A stretch of DNA of 64,000 nucleotides, from contig CAVRCA010000001.1 of NCBI GenBank assembly GCA_963719345.1, positions 1,519,439 through 1,583,438 of the forward strand, written 5' to 3'. Both the position numbers and the translations under genes were made by a program. This document shows positions 45,411 through 53,205 of this stretch, in pieces (the stretch's first letter is position 1; the number at the start of each line of letters is the position of its first letter). Origin of the DNA: CAVRCA01 sp963719345. Its GTDB lineage: Bacteria > Pseudomonadota > Alphaproteobacteria > Acetobacterales > Acetobacteraceae. The notes under the pieces are model-generated. The model made no database searches. It worked only from the letters and a program-made list of their open reading frames with translations, and was not told the DNA's origin.

Positions 45411-46414
45411 TCGTCGGCCACGCGCAGCATGATTTTTCCCACATGCGCGCTGCTCTCCATCAGCCCGTGGGCCTCGGCGGCTTGCGCCAGCGGGAACACG
45501 GCATGGATGACCGGCCCGCAGCGTCCGGCGTCGAGCACCGGCCAGACCGCTTCGCGCAGCTCGGCGGCTATGGCGCCCTTCTGGGCGGTCGTGCGCGGGC
45601 GCATGGTGGAGCCGGTGATCGTCAGGCGCTTGGTCATCACCTGCACGAAATCGAGCTTCTCCACCGTCGACCCCTGCAGGAAAGCGATCAGCACCAGCCG
45701 CCCGTCCATCGCCAGCGAACGGATGTTGCGTTGCATATACGGCGCCCCGACCATGTCGAGGATCACGTCGACGCCACGGCCGCCGCTCAGCCGTTTCACC
45801 TCCTCGGCGAAATCGGCGGTTCGATAGTTGATCGCCGCAACCGCGCCCAATTTTTCGCACGCCGCCACCTTGGCGTCCGATCCCGCCGTGGCGTAGACGG
45901 TGGCGCCGAACTCGGTGGCGAGCTGGATGGCGGTGACGCCGATGCCGGAGGTGCCGCCATGGATCAGCGCGCTTTCGCCGCGCGCCAGCCGGCCGCCCTG
46001 GAACAAATTGGCCCACACGGTGAAGTAGGTCTCGGGCAGCGCCGCGGCACGGATCGCGTCATAACCGCGCGGCCATGGCAGGCATTGCGGCCCGGGCGCG
46101 GTGCAGAACTCGGCGTAGCCGCCGCCGTTGACCAGCGCGGCGACACGGTCGCCCGGTCGCAAGTCCCGCACCTCGGCACCTGCGGCGACGACCTCTCCCG
46201 ACACCTCAAGCCCAAGGATCGGGCTGGCGTCACGCGGCGGCGGATAGCTGCCCTGGCGCTGCAACACGTCCGGCCGGTTCACGCCGGCCGCGATCACCCG
46301 GATCAGCACCTCGTCCGGCTTCGGGCTGGGCGTCGAACCGGTCGCGGTCCGCAAGACCTCCGGGCCGCCAGCCCCCTCGGCGGCGATATAGGTCATGCTG
46401 GCCGGGACGTTCAT
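45407..46414 (-). CDS. PIG3-family NAD(P)H quinone oxidoreductase
   Basis: A 335-residue zinc-free MDR enzyme. PIG3-type motifs are AAGVNRPDVLQRQGSYPPPRDASPILGLEVSGEV, RVAALVNGGGYAEFC, LPETYFTVWANLFQ and the cofactor loop LIHGGTSGIGVTAIQLA. It reduces quinones with NADPH. AGGAG precedes ATG 46414. It heads a three-gene minus-strand run (QOR, EamA exporter, hydrolase) with TTGA and ATGA-type overlaps, suggesting a small detoxification operon. Confidence 0.92.
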   Translation of the reverse strand: MNVPASMTYIAAEGAGGPEVLRTATGSTPSPKPDEVLIRVIAAGVNRPDVLQRQGSYPPPRDASPILGLEVSGEVVAAGAEVRDLRPGDRVAALVNGGGYAEFCTAPGPQCLPWPRGYDAIRAAALPETYFTVWANLFQGGRLARGESALIHGGTSGIGVTAIQLATEFGATVYATAGSDAKVAACEKLGAVAAINYRTADFAEEVKRLSGGRGVDVILDMVGAPYMQRNIRSLAMDGRLVLIAFLQGSTVEKLDFVQVMTKRLTITGSTMRPRTTAQKGAIAAELREAVWPVLDAGRCGPVIHAVFPLAQAAEAHGLMESSAHVGKIMLRVADD

Positions 46415-46549
46415 GCGGACACTCCTGCTGCTCGCCGAAGAAAGAGCCCGCGCATGGTCGACGCGTCAAGGCGAGCGACCGGCCGCCTGTAGCGCCCCCG
46501 TGTGGGCCGGGCTAGCATGGTGGCAACAAACCAGGGGCGGGACCGAGCG

Positions 46550-46900
46550 ATGCGAATTCACAACCTTTTCACCGACGACAACGGCGAGTCCCATTTCCGC
46601 GACGTCATCGTCGAGTGGGTAGAGGAAGGGCGGGGCGGCAAGGTGTCCAAGCGACTGCCCGCCAACGGGATCATCTTCCGCGAGACCCAGCCCGGATACG
46701 ATCTCGACTGGCACCCCGCGCCGCGCCGGCAATACATCATCAATCTCGATGCCGGCGTGCGGATCACCGCCAGCGACGGCGAAAGCCGGGTGATCGGCGC
46801 CGGCGAGGTCATCCTGGTCGAGGATACGACCGGCAAGGGCCACCTGTCGAAAGCGGTGGACGGCGCGATCCGCCACTCGATCTTCGTGCCGGTCGAGTAG
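46550..46900 (+). CDS. Small cupin-like protein
   Basis: A 116-residue protein. The segment YDLDWHPAPRRQYIINLDAGVRITASDGESRVIGAGEVILVEDTTGKGH has the beta-barrel pattern and spacing of a cupin, with a His at motif 1 and a late His (GKGHLSKAV). I start at ATG 46550 (MRIHNLFTDD). Homologous small proteins are annotated only as cupins. Function unknown; it may bind a metal or sugar acid. It stands alone, divergent from the quinone reductase. Confidence 0.78.
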   Translation: MRIHNLFTDDNGESHFRDVIVEWVEEGRGGKVSKRLPANGIIFRETQPGYDLDWHPAPRRQYIINLDAGVRITASDGESRVIGAGEVILVEDTTGKGHLSKAVDGAIRHSIFVPVE

Positions 46901-46955
46901 GCCGCGTCGGGTCGCCTCGATCAGGGTGCCTCTCTCCGACCCATTCGGCCGAGAA

Positions 46956-46984
46956 TTGCCCGGATGGTCCCGATTTGGCTATGC
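46956..46984 (+). promoter_or_regulatory. Candidate promoter for the VOC gene
   Basis: TTGCCC (46956-46961) and CTATGC (46979-46984) are separated by 17 bp and lie about 60 bp before the VOC start codon. The -35 match is good and the -10 match moderate. Confidence 0.35.
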
Positions 46985-47044
46985 TGCCGCTTCCACACGC
47001 AGCGGCAAGCCGAGAAGCACGCGCCAACACAGCAGGAGCGCCAC

Positions 47045-47650
47045 ATGGGAAGCACAGCGACGGACGCACCGACCCGACGGGAAGCAGTCACCCCGTCCGG
47101 GATCAATCACCTAGTCCTGAATGTCCGCGACATCGAGGAGAGCCACCGGTTCTGGACCGAAGTCCTCGGCTTCAAGCAGGTGGGCGAGTTGAAGAAGACC
47201 GAGCAGCGTCCGAACCCGCCAAAAATGCGGTTCTACAGCGGCGACCACAACGGCAGCATGAACCACCACGACGTGGCACTGGTCGAGAACGCCGACCTGC
47301 CGGCGCCCCCGGCCGAGTGGAGCATGTTCGGTGCCCCGTGCGCGATCAACCACATCGCTGTCACCCTGCCGACCCGCGAGGCTTGGTTGACGCAGCTCGA
47401 ATACCTGCAGGAACGGGGCGTGAAGTTCAATCGCCGCGTCGAGCACGGCATGACCCACAGCCTCTACATCAACGACCCGAACGGCTATGGGATCGAGTTG
47501 CTGTATGAGCTGCCGCGCGAGGTGTGGGAAGGCGACATCGACGCCGCGCTCAATTTCGCGGTGGCGGTCCCGACCGAGGGCAAGGACGCGCTCACCGACC
47601 GCGAGCACGACAACCCGGTGTTCCGCCAGACGGAGACCGCCGCTTCCTGA
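47045..47650 (+). CDS. VOC-family (glyoxalase/extradiol dioxygenase-like) protein
   Basis: A 201-residue vicinal-oxygen-chelate protein with two beta-alpha-beta-beta-beta modules. The first module is INHLVLNVRDIEESHRFWTEVLGFKQVGEL, with SMNHHDVALVE closing it. The second is INHIAVTLPTREAWLTQLEYLQERGVKF, with SLYINDPNGYGIELLYELP ending in the metal-binding Glu. His (INHLVL), His (NHHD) and Glu are candidate ligands. Such proteins can be extradiol dioxygenases or isomerases; the substrate is unknown. It is followed by a REP-like repeat. Confidence 0.87.
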   Translation: MGSTATDAPTRREAVTPSGINHLVLNVRDIEESHRFWTEVLGFKQVGELKKTEQRPNPPKMRFYSGDHNGSMNHHDVALVENADLPAPPAEWSMFGAPCAINHIAVTLPTREAWLTQLEYLQERGVKFNRRVEHGMTHSLYINDPNGYGIELLYELPREVWEGDIDAALNFAVAVPTEGKDALTDREHDNPVFRQTETAAS

Positions 47651-47675
47651 CCGTCACCCGTCTACGTCCCGCACT

Positions 47676-47762
47676 CGTCATTGCCGGGCTCGTCCCGGCA
47701 ATCCGTCCTGCCCGCCTGGCAGAACCTGAGATGGATGCCCGGAACAAGTCCGGGCATGACGT
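47676..47762. repeat. REP-like double-palindrome repeat, copy 3
   Basis: Third copy of the element, 87 bp. It shares the first stem exactly with copy 1 and the second stem exactly with copies 1 and 2; only the linker between the stems differs. It lies 26 nt after the VOC gene stop. Confidence 0.85.
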
Positions 47763-47885
47763 CCGCTCAGGATGAAACCATCCGTATCCGGAACAGGCTC
47801 GACAGCAGCAGGTTGAAGCCAATGCCCGGCAACTCAACGCGTCGCCGGCGGTTACAATGCTGACAGTCCAGTAAGGGAAAAAGAA

Positions 47886-48275
47886 ATGCGATTGCGTGGA
47901 TTGCTCCTGTGCGGTTTGCTGGCTGCCAGTCCCAGCCTCGCATTCGCCGACACGTCGGTCGCCGGGCAATGGGAAGCCGATCTGGGCGACAACGTCAAAA
48001 TCGCGATGGATGTGCTGGCCGACGGGCATTGGTCGAGCCAAACCGTGCAAGGCGACAAGGTGGTCGCCGCGATGTCCGGCACCTACACGCAAAAGAAGAG
48101 GAATGACACCTCCGGCACCCTGGTCTTCAAACCGGCTCAGTCCCACGTCAGCGCGCAGCACGCTGCGCCGACTGTCGAATACGATACGTATTCGTTGCAG
48201 GACGATCGGCAGGTGCTGAGGCTCGTCGCCAAGGGCGACACGATGGAGTTCCACCGTCAAGAAGCGGCGAAGTGA
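47886..48275 (+). CDS. Small secreted protein, unknown function
   Basis: A 129-residue protein with a clear signal peptide (MRLRGLLLCGLLAASPSLAFA, cleavage after about residue 21). The mature part is predicted all-beta (VAGQWEADLGDNVKIAMDVLADGHWSS... AMSGTYTQKKRN... DTMEFHRQE), like lipocalin-fold or DUF-type stress proteins. I recognise no named family. AAGGGAAAAAG precedes the ATG and a TACAAT box lies at 47853-47858. It is followed 8 nt later by another small exported protein, so the two form a small operon. Confidence 0.75.
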   Translation: MRLRGLLLCGLLAASPSLAFADTSVAGQWEADLGDNVKIAMDVLADGHWSSQTVQGDKVVAAMSGTYTQKKRNDTSGTLVFKPAQSHVSAQHAAPTVEYDTYSLQDDRQVLRLVAKGDTMEFHRQEAAK

Positions 48276-48283
48276 GGGAACCA

Positions 48284-48541
48284 ATGATGCGCTACGTGCT
48301 GCTGATCGCCTGCGGAGTCGGACTGACCTTCGCCAACGTGCCGGCCCACGCCATCGGCTGCTTGAGCGGTGGTGCGGCTGGCGCCCTGGCCGGCCATATG
48401 GCCCACCATGGTGTGCTGGGCGCCATCGGCGGCTGCGTCGCCGGGCATGAATACCACAAGCACCAGCTCAAACAGCAAGATCTGAAAGATCAGGGCGCGT
48501 ATCAGCAGCGCCAGCAGCAGCAGTCCAACGATCAGGACTGA
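48284..48541 (+). CDS. Small exported protein with glycine-zipper-like segment and Gln/His-rich tail
   Basis: An 85-residue protein. The signal peptide MMRYVLLIACGVGLTFANVPAHA is followed by a Gly/Ala segment (GCLSGGAAGALAGHMAHHGVLGAIGGCVAGHEYHKHQ) with Gly spacing like a glycine zipper, two Cys and several His that could bind metal. The tail is Gln-rich (QQRQQQQSNDQD). GTGAGGGA lies upstream of ATG 48284. It pairs with the secreted protein before it; the function is unknown, perhaps envelope or metal stress. Confidence 0.72.
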   Translation: MMRYVLLIACGVGLTFANVPAHAIGCLSGGAAGALAGHMAHHGVLGAIGGCVAGHEYHKHQLKQQDLKDQGAYQQRQQQQSNDQD

Positions 48542-48553
48542 TCGCTGCCGATG

Positions 48554-48590
48554 CCACCCTCCCTTCGGGGCCACCGAGGGGAGAAGGTGG
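48554..48590. terminator. Hairpin between convergent genes
   Basis: CCACC at 48554 pairs with GGTGG at 48586-48590, and inner CTCCCTTCG pairs imperfectly with CGAGGGGAG. It lies between the small exported gene and the convergent acyl-CoA synthetase. No T-run follows, so intrinsic termination is uncertain. Confidence 0.35.
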
Positions 48591-48613
48591 GCTCTAAATC
48601 GGCGACCGGGACT

Positions 48614-50261
48614 TCAGCCGGCGTTTCGCTCCAGCCAGCCCCCGTATTCCTGCCGGAGCTTGGTCTTCAGCAGCTTGCCTGTCGCCGTGTGTGGCAGTTC
48701 GTCGACGAACACCACGTCGTCGGGCATCCACCATTTGACGATTTTGCCGCTGAGGAAGTCGAGCATTTCCTGCTTGGCGAGCGCCGCACCCGGCTTGAGA
48801 TGGAGCAGCAGCAGCGGGCGCTCCTGCCAGGTGGGGTGACGGGCGGCAATCACCGCCGCCTCGTGGACGGCCGGATGCGCGACTGCGAAATTCTCGATAT
48901 CGATCGAGCCGATCCACTCGCCGCCTGACTTTACAACGTCCTTGGCGCGGTCGGTGATCTGTACGTAGCCGTCGGCGGTGATGACCGCGACGTCGCCGGT
49001 GCGGAACCAGCCGTCGGCATCGAGCACGTTGCCGCCCTCGCCCTTGAAGTAGCCGGAGATCACCCAGGGACCACGCACCTGCAACTCGCCCACGGTCTTG
49101 CCGTCGCGCGGCAATTCGCGTCCGGCGTCGTCCACCAGCCGCACCTCGCAGCCGATGATCGAGCGGCCTTGCAGCGCCTGGATGTCGTAGCGCCGTTCAA
49201 GATCCAACCCGGCATGGTTCGGCAGCAACGACCCGATCGTCGCAATCGGGCTGGTTTCCGTCATCCCCCAGGCTTGCAGGACGAACGCCCCGAACAGGCT
49301 CTCGAATTTCTCGACGGTCGAACGAGGCACCGCCGTGCCGCCCGACAGCACGCGCGTCAGGCGAATGTCGCTCAACTGCAGCCGATGCCGGTTCTGCTCG
49401 ATCCAGGTGAACAGGTTCAGCCAGATGGTCGGAATGCCGCCCGCGAGGGTGCAGCCCTCGTCGCGCATAAAGGGTAAAAATGCTTTCGGGGTCGAGCCGC
49501 ATGCCGGGCAGTACAAGTTTGGCGCCGGTGCCCGCGGCGGCGAAAGGCAGGCCCCAGGCATTGGCGTGGAACAGCGGGACGATGAGCATGATGCTGTCGC
49601 GCGCCGACACCGCCATGACGTCGGCGGCCATCGCGACAAAGGAATGCAGCATTTGCGAACGGTGGCTGTACAGCACGCCCTTCGGGTTGCCCGTGGTGCC
49701 CGACGTGTAGCAGAGCGTGGAGGCGCTGTTCTCGTCGAACACCGGCCAATCGTAGTCTGCGCTTTCGGCGGCGAGCAGGTCCTCGTAGCACATCAGGTTC
49801 GCGAGCTTCGCCGACCCGGGCATCTCGTCCGGGCTGCACAACGCGACGTAGCCGCGCACATGCGGCAGGTGCGGCGCGAGCTCCTCGACAAGGGAAAGAA
49901 AACCGAGGTCGAAGAACACGTAGCGGCCCTCGGCGTGGTCGATGATGTAGCGGATCTGCTCGGGGAACAGGCGTGGGTTCACCGTATGCAGGACAGTGCC
50001 CGTACCGGTGACGCCGAAATACAGCTCGAGGTGCCGGAACCCGTTCCAGGCCAGAGTGGCGACCCGCTCGCCCGACCCGACGCCGAGGCGCCGGAGCGCC
50101 CCGGCCAGTCGCCGCGCGCGTGCGCCCACCTCGGCATAGTTGCTGCGGTGGATGGTGCCGTCGCTCAGCCGGGAGACGATCTCGGTCGCGCCATGGTAGC
50201 GCTCGGCATAGGCGATCAGGCTTGACAGCAACAGCGGCCGTTGCTGCATCAGACCGAGCAT
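48614..50261 (-). CDS. Long-chain fatty acid--CoA ligase (AMP-binding, one frameshift)
   Basis: An adenylating ligase of about 549 residues. The P-loop is YTSGTTGNPKGVLYSHRS, A5 AWGMTETSPI, A7/A8 GWFRTGDVAVITADGYVQITDRAKDVVKSGGEW and A10 PHTATGKLLKTKL with the catalytic Lys. It activates a medium- or long-chain fatty acid. The frame changes near 49466; deleting one T gives the family sequence LYTLMRDEGCTLAGGIPT-like reading. Start ATG 50261 with GGGAGG upstream. The Shine-Dalgarno lies inside the 3' arm of an 11-bp inverted repeat, suggesting post-transcriptional or operator control. Confidence 0.9.
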
Positions 50262-50269
50262 AGACCAGC

Positions 50270-50300
50270 CTCCCTTATCGTTGCGTGACCGATAAGGGAG
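50270..50300 (-). promoter_or_regulatory. 11-bp perfect inverted repeat overlapping the acyl-CoA ligase ribosome-binding site
   Basis: CTCCCTTATCG, 9-nt spacer, CGATAAGGGAG. On the mRNA of the ligase, the second arm contains AAGGGAG of the Shine-Dalgarno 9 nt before the ATG, so a hairpin would hide the ribosome-binding site. The same symmetry could equally be a dimeric repressor operator. Confidence 0.6.
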
Positions 50301-50348
50301 TATGCCCTTTCCCGCCGTCGGGGCGCCAGCCCCGCGGCCCAGCCGGGG

Positions 50349-50582
50349 TCAGAGGATGTGCAGCCGGCCGACGATGTAGCCGATGCCCAAGGCGAGCAGC
50401 GCGGCGCTGAACGGCTGCTCGGTGATGTAATCGCGCACCTGCTCGAGCGTGCCTTGCGCCTGGTCGGCCGCTTGGCGGGTGGTTTGCTGCATGGCCTGCC
50501 CCTGCGAATTGAGCAGCCTGCCAACGTTGTCCCGCGCCTGGTTCGCCCCGCCCTGGACGGAGTTGCTCACCCTGTCGCTCAC
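50349..50582 (-). CDS. Small membrane-anchored protein, DUF883/ElaB-like
   Basis: A 77-residue protein with a polar, Gln/Ala-rich helical N-terminal part (SVQGGANQARDNVGRLLNSQGQ... ADQAQGTLEQVRDYI) and a C-terminal membrane helix (FSAALLALGIGYIVGRLHIL). This resembles DUF883/ElaB-type tail-anchored proteins and also CsbD-like stress proteins. I choose GTG 50582 (MSDRVSNSV) because GAGGGAG lies 6 nt upstream; an upstream TTG (50615) lacks this. Probably a general-stress protein; its role is unproven. Confidence 0.7.
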   Translation of the reverse strand: MSDRVSNSVQGGANQARDNVGRLLNSQGQAMQQTTRQAADQAQGTLEQVRDYITEQPFSAALLALGIGYIVGRLHIL

Positions 50583-50658
50583 CTTGATCTCCCTCGTCGT
50601 GACACCCGCAATCAACAGGGCGGAGCGGATGGAGTTCCGCCCTGCCGATGCGAGAAGG

Positions 50659-51864
50659 TCAGGCGGCGAGGCGCTGGTGTGCCGGGACCTCCAGCCGGAA
50701 AAACCGGGCCGCGTTCAGGCCAAGGATCTTGGCCCGCTGCGGCTCGGAGAGGCCGGGCATGGTGCGCTCGATCGCCTCGGCCGAATGCGGCCAGGTGCCC
50801 TCATGGTGCGGGTAGTCGTTCGCCCACATGAAGTTGTCGACCAGGTTGTATTTCTCGGCGAGCGCCAGCCCAGTCGGGTCCTCCTGGAACGATGCCATCG
50901 CGTGCGCCCGGTAGTAGTCGCTCGGCAGACCCTGCAGCTTCGGGCGGACGAACATGTGGTGCTTGCGATACCCCTCGTCCATTGCGTCGAGCAGCCACGG
51001 CACCCAGCCGATACCCGCCTCGATCGTCGCGAACCGCAGGCCGGAAAAGCGCTCCAGCACGCCGGACGCGCACATGTTGGCGACCGGCTCGATGGTCGGC
51101 GACAACGAGTGCGTCACGTAGTTGATGACGGCGCCGCCGTTGCCCCGCGAGGCGCGCGGGTCGCGCCCGGTCGAGATGTGGAACGTGATCGGCAGGCCCG
51201 TCTCCTGGATCACCGCCCACATCGGATCGAAATGCGGCAGGTTGTAGTTGACGTGCTCGACGTCGTGGCCGCCCCAGACCGGCTTGCACGGCAGCGACAG
51301 TGCCCGAAAGCCGATCTTTGCGACGCGCTGGATTTCGGCGATCGAGCCTTCGAGATCCCCGGTGGCGATCGCCGCGACCGGCAGCATGCTTTCCGGATAG
51401 GGGCCGAACTGCTCCCAGGCCCAGTCGTTCCAGACCCGGCATTGCGCGTTGGCGAACACCGGATCGGGCGTCGCCCACATCGCCAGCCCCTTGTTGGGGA
51501 AGATGATCTCGACGTCGATGCCGTCCTTGCGATTGTCGCGGATGCGGTCCTGCACGTCGGCGCCAGCCTTGGAGCGCACCCAGTCCTCGCCCTCGAAGCT
51601 CATCACCCGGACCTTGTCCGGCCGGTAGCCTTCGCAGTAGCGCCACTGCACGCCCTGGTCGTCGGTGATGATCCGCGGCACCCGCTCCCGATACTTGGCG
51701 TCGATCCGCTTTTCCCACAGATCCGGCGGCTCGTTGGCGTGGCTGTCGGTCGAGACCATGAAATACTTGTTCGGGTCGCCGGAGCGTGCGGTGCGCGACC
51801 AGCCCGAGTGGCCCGGTGTGTCCAATCGCCAGAGGTTCGGGGCGTTGATGGCAGCTTCGTTCAT
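50659..51864 (-). CDS. Amidohydrolase-2 family metal-dependent hydrolase
   Basis: A 401-residue TIM-barrel amidohydrolase. The first metal site STDSHANEPPDLWEKRI is near residue 37, the central PITFHISTGRDPRAS holds the His ligand, and NFMWANDYPHHEGTWPHS holds the late Asp. Members decarboxylate or hydrolyse aromatic/keto compounds (ACMSD-like); the substrate is unknown. GGGAGGATCTC precedes ATG 51864. A 16-bp palindrome abuts this ribosome-binding site. It lies near a second amidohydrolase and an orphan binding protein on the same strand. Confidence 0.88.
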   Translation of the reverse strand: MNEAAINAPNLWRLDTPGHSGWSRTARSGDPNKYFMVSTDSHANEPPDLWEKRIDAKYRERVPRIITDDQGVQWRYCEGYRPDKVRVMSFEGEDWVRSKAGADVQDRIRDNRKDGIDVEIIFPNKGLAMWATPDPVFANAQCRVWNDWAWEQFGPYPESMLPVAAIATGDLEGSIAEIQRVAKIGFRALSLPCKPVWGGHDVEHVNYNLPHFDPMWAVIQETGLPITFHISTGRDPRASRGNGGAVINYVTHSLSPTIEPVANMCASGVLERFSGLRFATIEAGIGWVPWLLDAMDEGYRKHHMFVRPKLQGLPSDYYRAHAMASFQEDPTGLALAEKYNLVDNFMWANDYPHHEGTWPHSAEAIERTMPGLSEPQRAKILGLNAARFFRLEVPAHQRLAA

Positions 51865-51873
51865 GAGATCCTC

Positions 51874-51889
51874 CCGGTCTACTGACCGG
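51874..51889. promoter_or_regulatory. Palindrome CCGGTC-TACT-GACCGG abutting the amidohydrolase RBS
   Basis: Perfect 6-bp arms with a 4-nt centre, ending next to the GGGAGGA Shine-Dalgarno 10 nt before the ATG. The ACTGACCGGT core resembles TetR-family operators seen before acyl-CoA metabolism genes. A 5'UTR hairpin is the alternative. Confidence 0.45.
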
Positions 51890-51952
51890 TAGCCTAGCAC
51901 GATCCGGGCCGAGGTCCACAATCGCAGTCCGCCAGCTGATCGGCTTTTGGCG

Positions 51953-53176
51953 TTATCGCGCGGTCTCCTGGTCTTCGATCAAGGCCCAGTGCTGACCGTC
52001 GAACCGCATCAGGCGGACGCCCTTCAAAGGCTGGTAGTCGGTCGGGCTGGTGTTGATCACGAGGCCCGGCATCACCATCGGCAACACCAGGTCGTGAAGA
52101 TTGGCGGCCTCGCGCATGACGGCCTCGCGCGTCAGCGTCGCGCCGCACTGCTTCAGCGTCTGCACCATCGTTTGCGCGATCGAGTAGCCGATGACGTTGT
52201 TGAAGTCGGTGATGTCGCCCTCGGGATAATATTGCTTCATGAAGGCGAGCCATTCCTGATAGCCGGCGGTGGCCTGGGTGGTCGGGTCGGTCGGGTCGCG
52301 CACATAGGCACCGGTAAGCATGCCGACCGCCTTCTCGACACCGGCCGGCTTCAGCACCGTGCCGATCGAGGAACCGATGTCGCTGGTGAGGTACAAGGGG
52401 TGCCAGCCGATCTCGCTCACCTTCCGGATCGCTTGCGCCTCGAATTTCGGCGTGGCGACGGTGAACAGCGCATCCGCGCCGGAACCCTGCAAGGCGACGA
52501 TCTGGCTGTCGATGGTTGCATCGGTCACTTCATAGCTCGCCTTCGCGACGACCATCTGCGCCGCCTTGTCGCCGAGCGCACGATCGATGCCGTGCAGGTA
52601 ATCCTTGCCGATGTCGTCGTTCTGGTAGAGCACGGCGAGCTTCGCGTTGGGCCGCACCTTCAGCAGATGGCGCGCGAGATCGTACGCCTCGGCCTCGTAG
52701 CTCGGCAGCCATGGCATCGTCCACGGAAACTGCTTCGGATCGTTGAACCGCGACGATCCGCTCGAGATGAACAGCTGCGGCACCTTGTGCGCGTTGAGGT
52801 ATTTCTGGATGGCGCTGTTGGGGGCGGTGCCGAGCGGATCGAAGATCGCCAGCACATCCTCGCTCTCGACCAGCTTGCGAACCTGCTCGACGGTTTTCGG
52901 CGGGCTGTAGCCGTCGTCGAGGCTGAGCAGGTTGACCTTGCGGCCGTTGATCCCGCCATGTTCGTTCAGCATGCGGAAATACGCCTGCTCGACCCGCCCG
53001 ATGGTGCCGTAGGACGAGGCGGGCCCGGAATACGGCATGGTCTGGCCGAGCCGGATCTCGCTCTCACTGACGCCGGGCGTGCCACTCTGGGCGCCAGCCG
53101 GACGGGGCGCCACGGCGGCGCAGAGCGCCACGCCAAACAGCAACGCGAGCCGGCGTCTCGGTGAAAAAAGTTTCAT
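51953..53176 (-). CDS. ABC transporter substrate-binding protein (branched-chain amino acid/LivJ type)
   Basis: A 407-residue periplasmic binding protein. A signal peptide (MKLFSPRRRLALLFGVALCAAVAPRPAGA) is followed by ESEIRLGQTMPYSGPASSYGTIGRVEQAYFRMLNEHGGINGRKV, typical of the LivK/HAAT family, and the second lobe AVLYQNDDIGKDYLHGI. AGGAAAT precedes ATG 53176. No permease or ATPase genes are adjacent, so it must work with a transporter encoded elsewhere. Its place between two amidohydrolases suggests it captures their substrate or a related aromatic or amide compound (inference). Confidence 0.9.
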   Translation of the reverse strand: MKLFSPRRRLALLFGVALCAAVAPRPAGAQSGTPGVSESEIRLGQTMPYSGPASSYGTIGRVEQAYFRMLNEHGGINGRKVNLLSLDDGYSPPKTVEQVRKLVESEDVLAIFDPLGTAPNSAIQKYLNAHKVPQLFISSGSSRFNDPKQFPWTMPWLPSYEAEAYDLARHLLKVRPNAKLAVLYQNDDIGKDYLHGIDRALGDKAAQMVVAKASYEVTDATIDSQIVALQGSGADALFTVATPKFEAQAIRKVSEIGWHPLYLTSDIGSSIGTVLKPAGVEKAVGMLTGAYVRDPTDPTTQATAGYQEWLAFMKQYYPEGDITDFNNVIGYSIAQTMVQTLKQCGATLTREAVMREAANLHDLVLPMVMPGLVINTSPTDYQPLKGVRLMRFDGQHWALIEDQETAR

Positions 53177-53205
53177 ATCGGATTTCCTGCCTGCGATCTG
53201 GTCCA

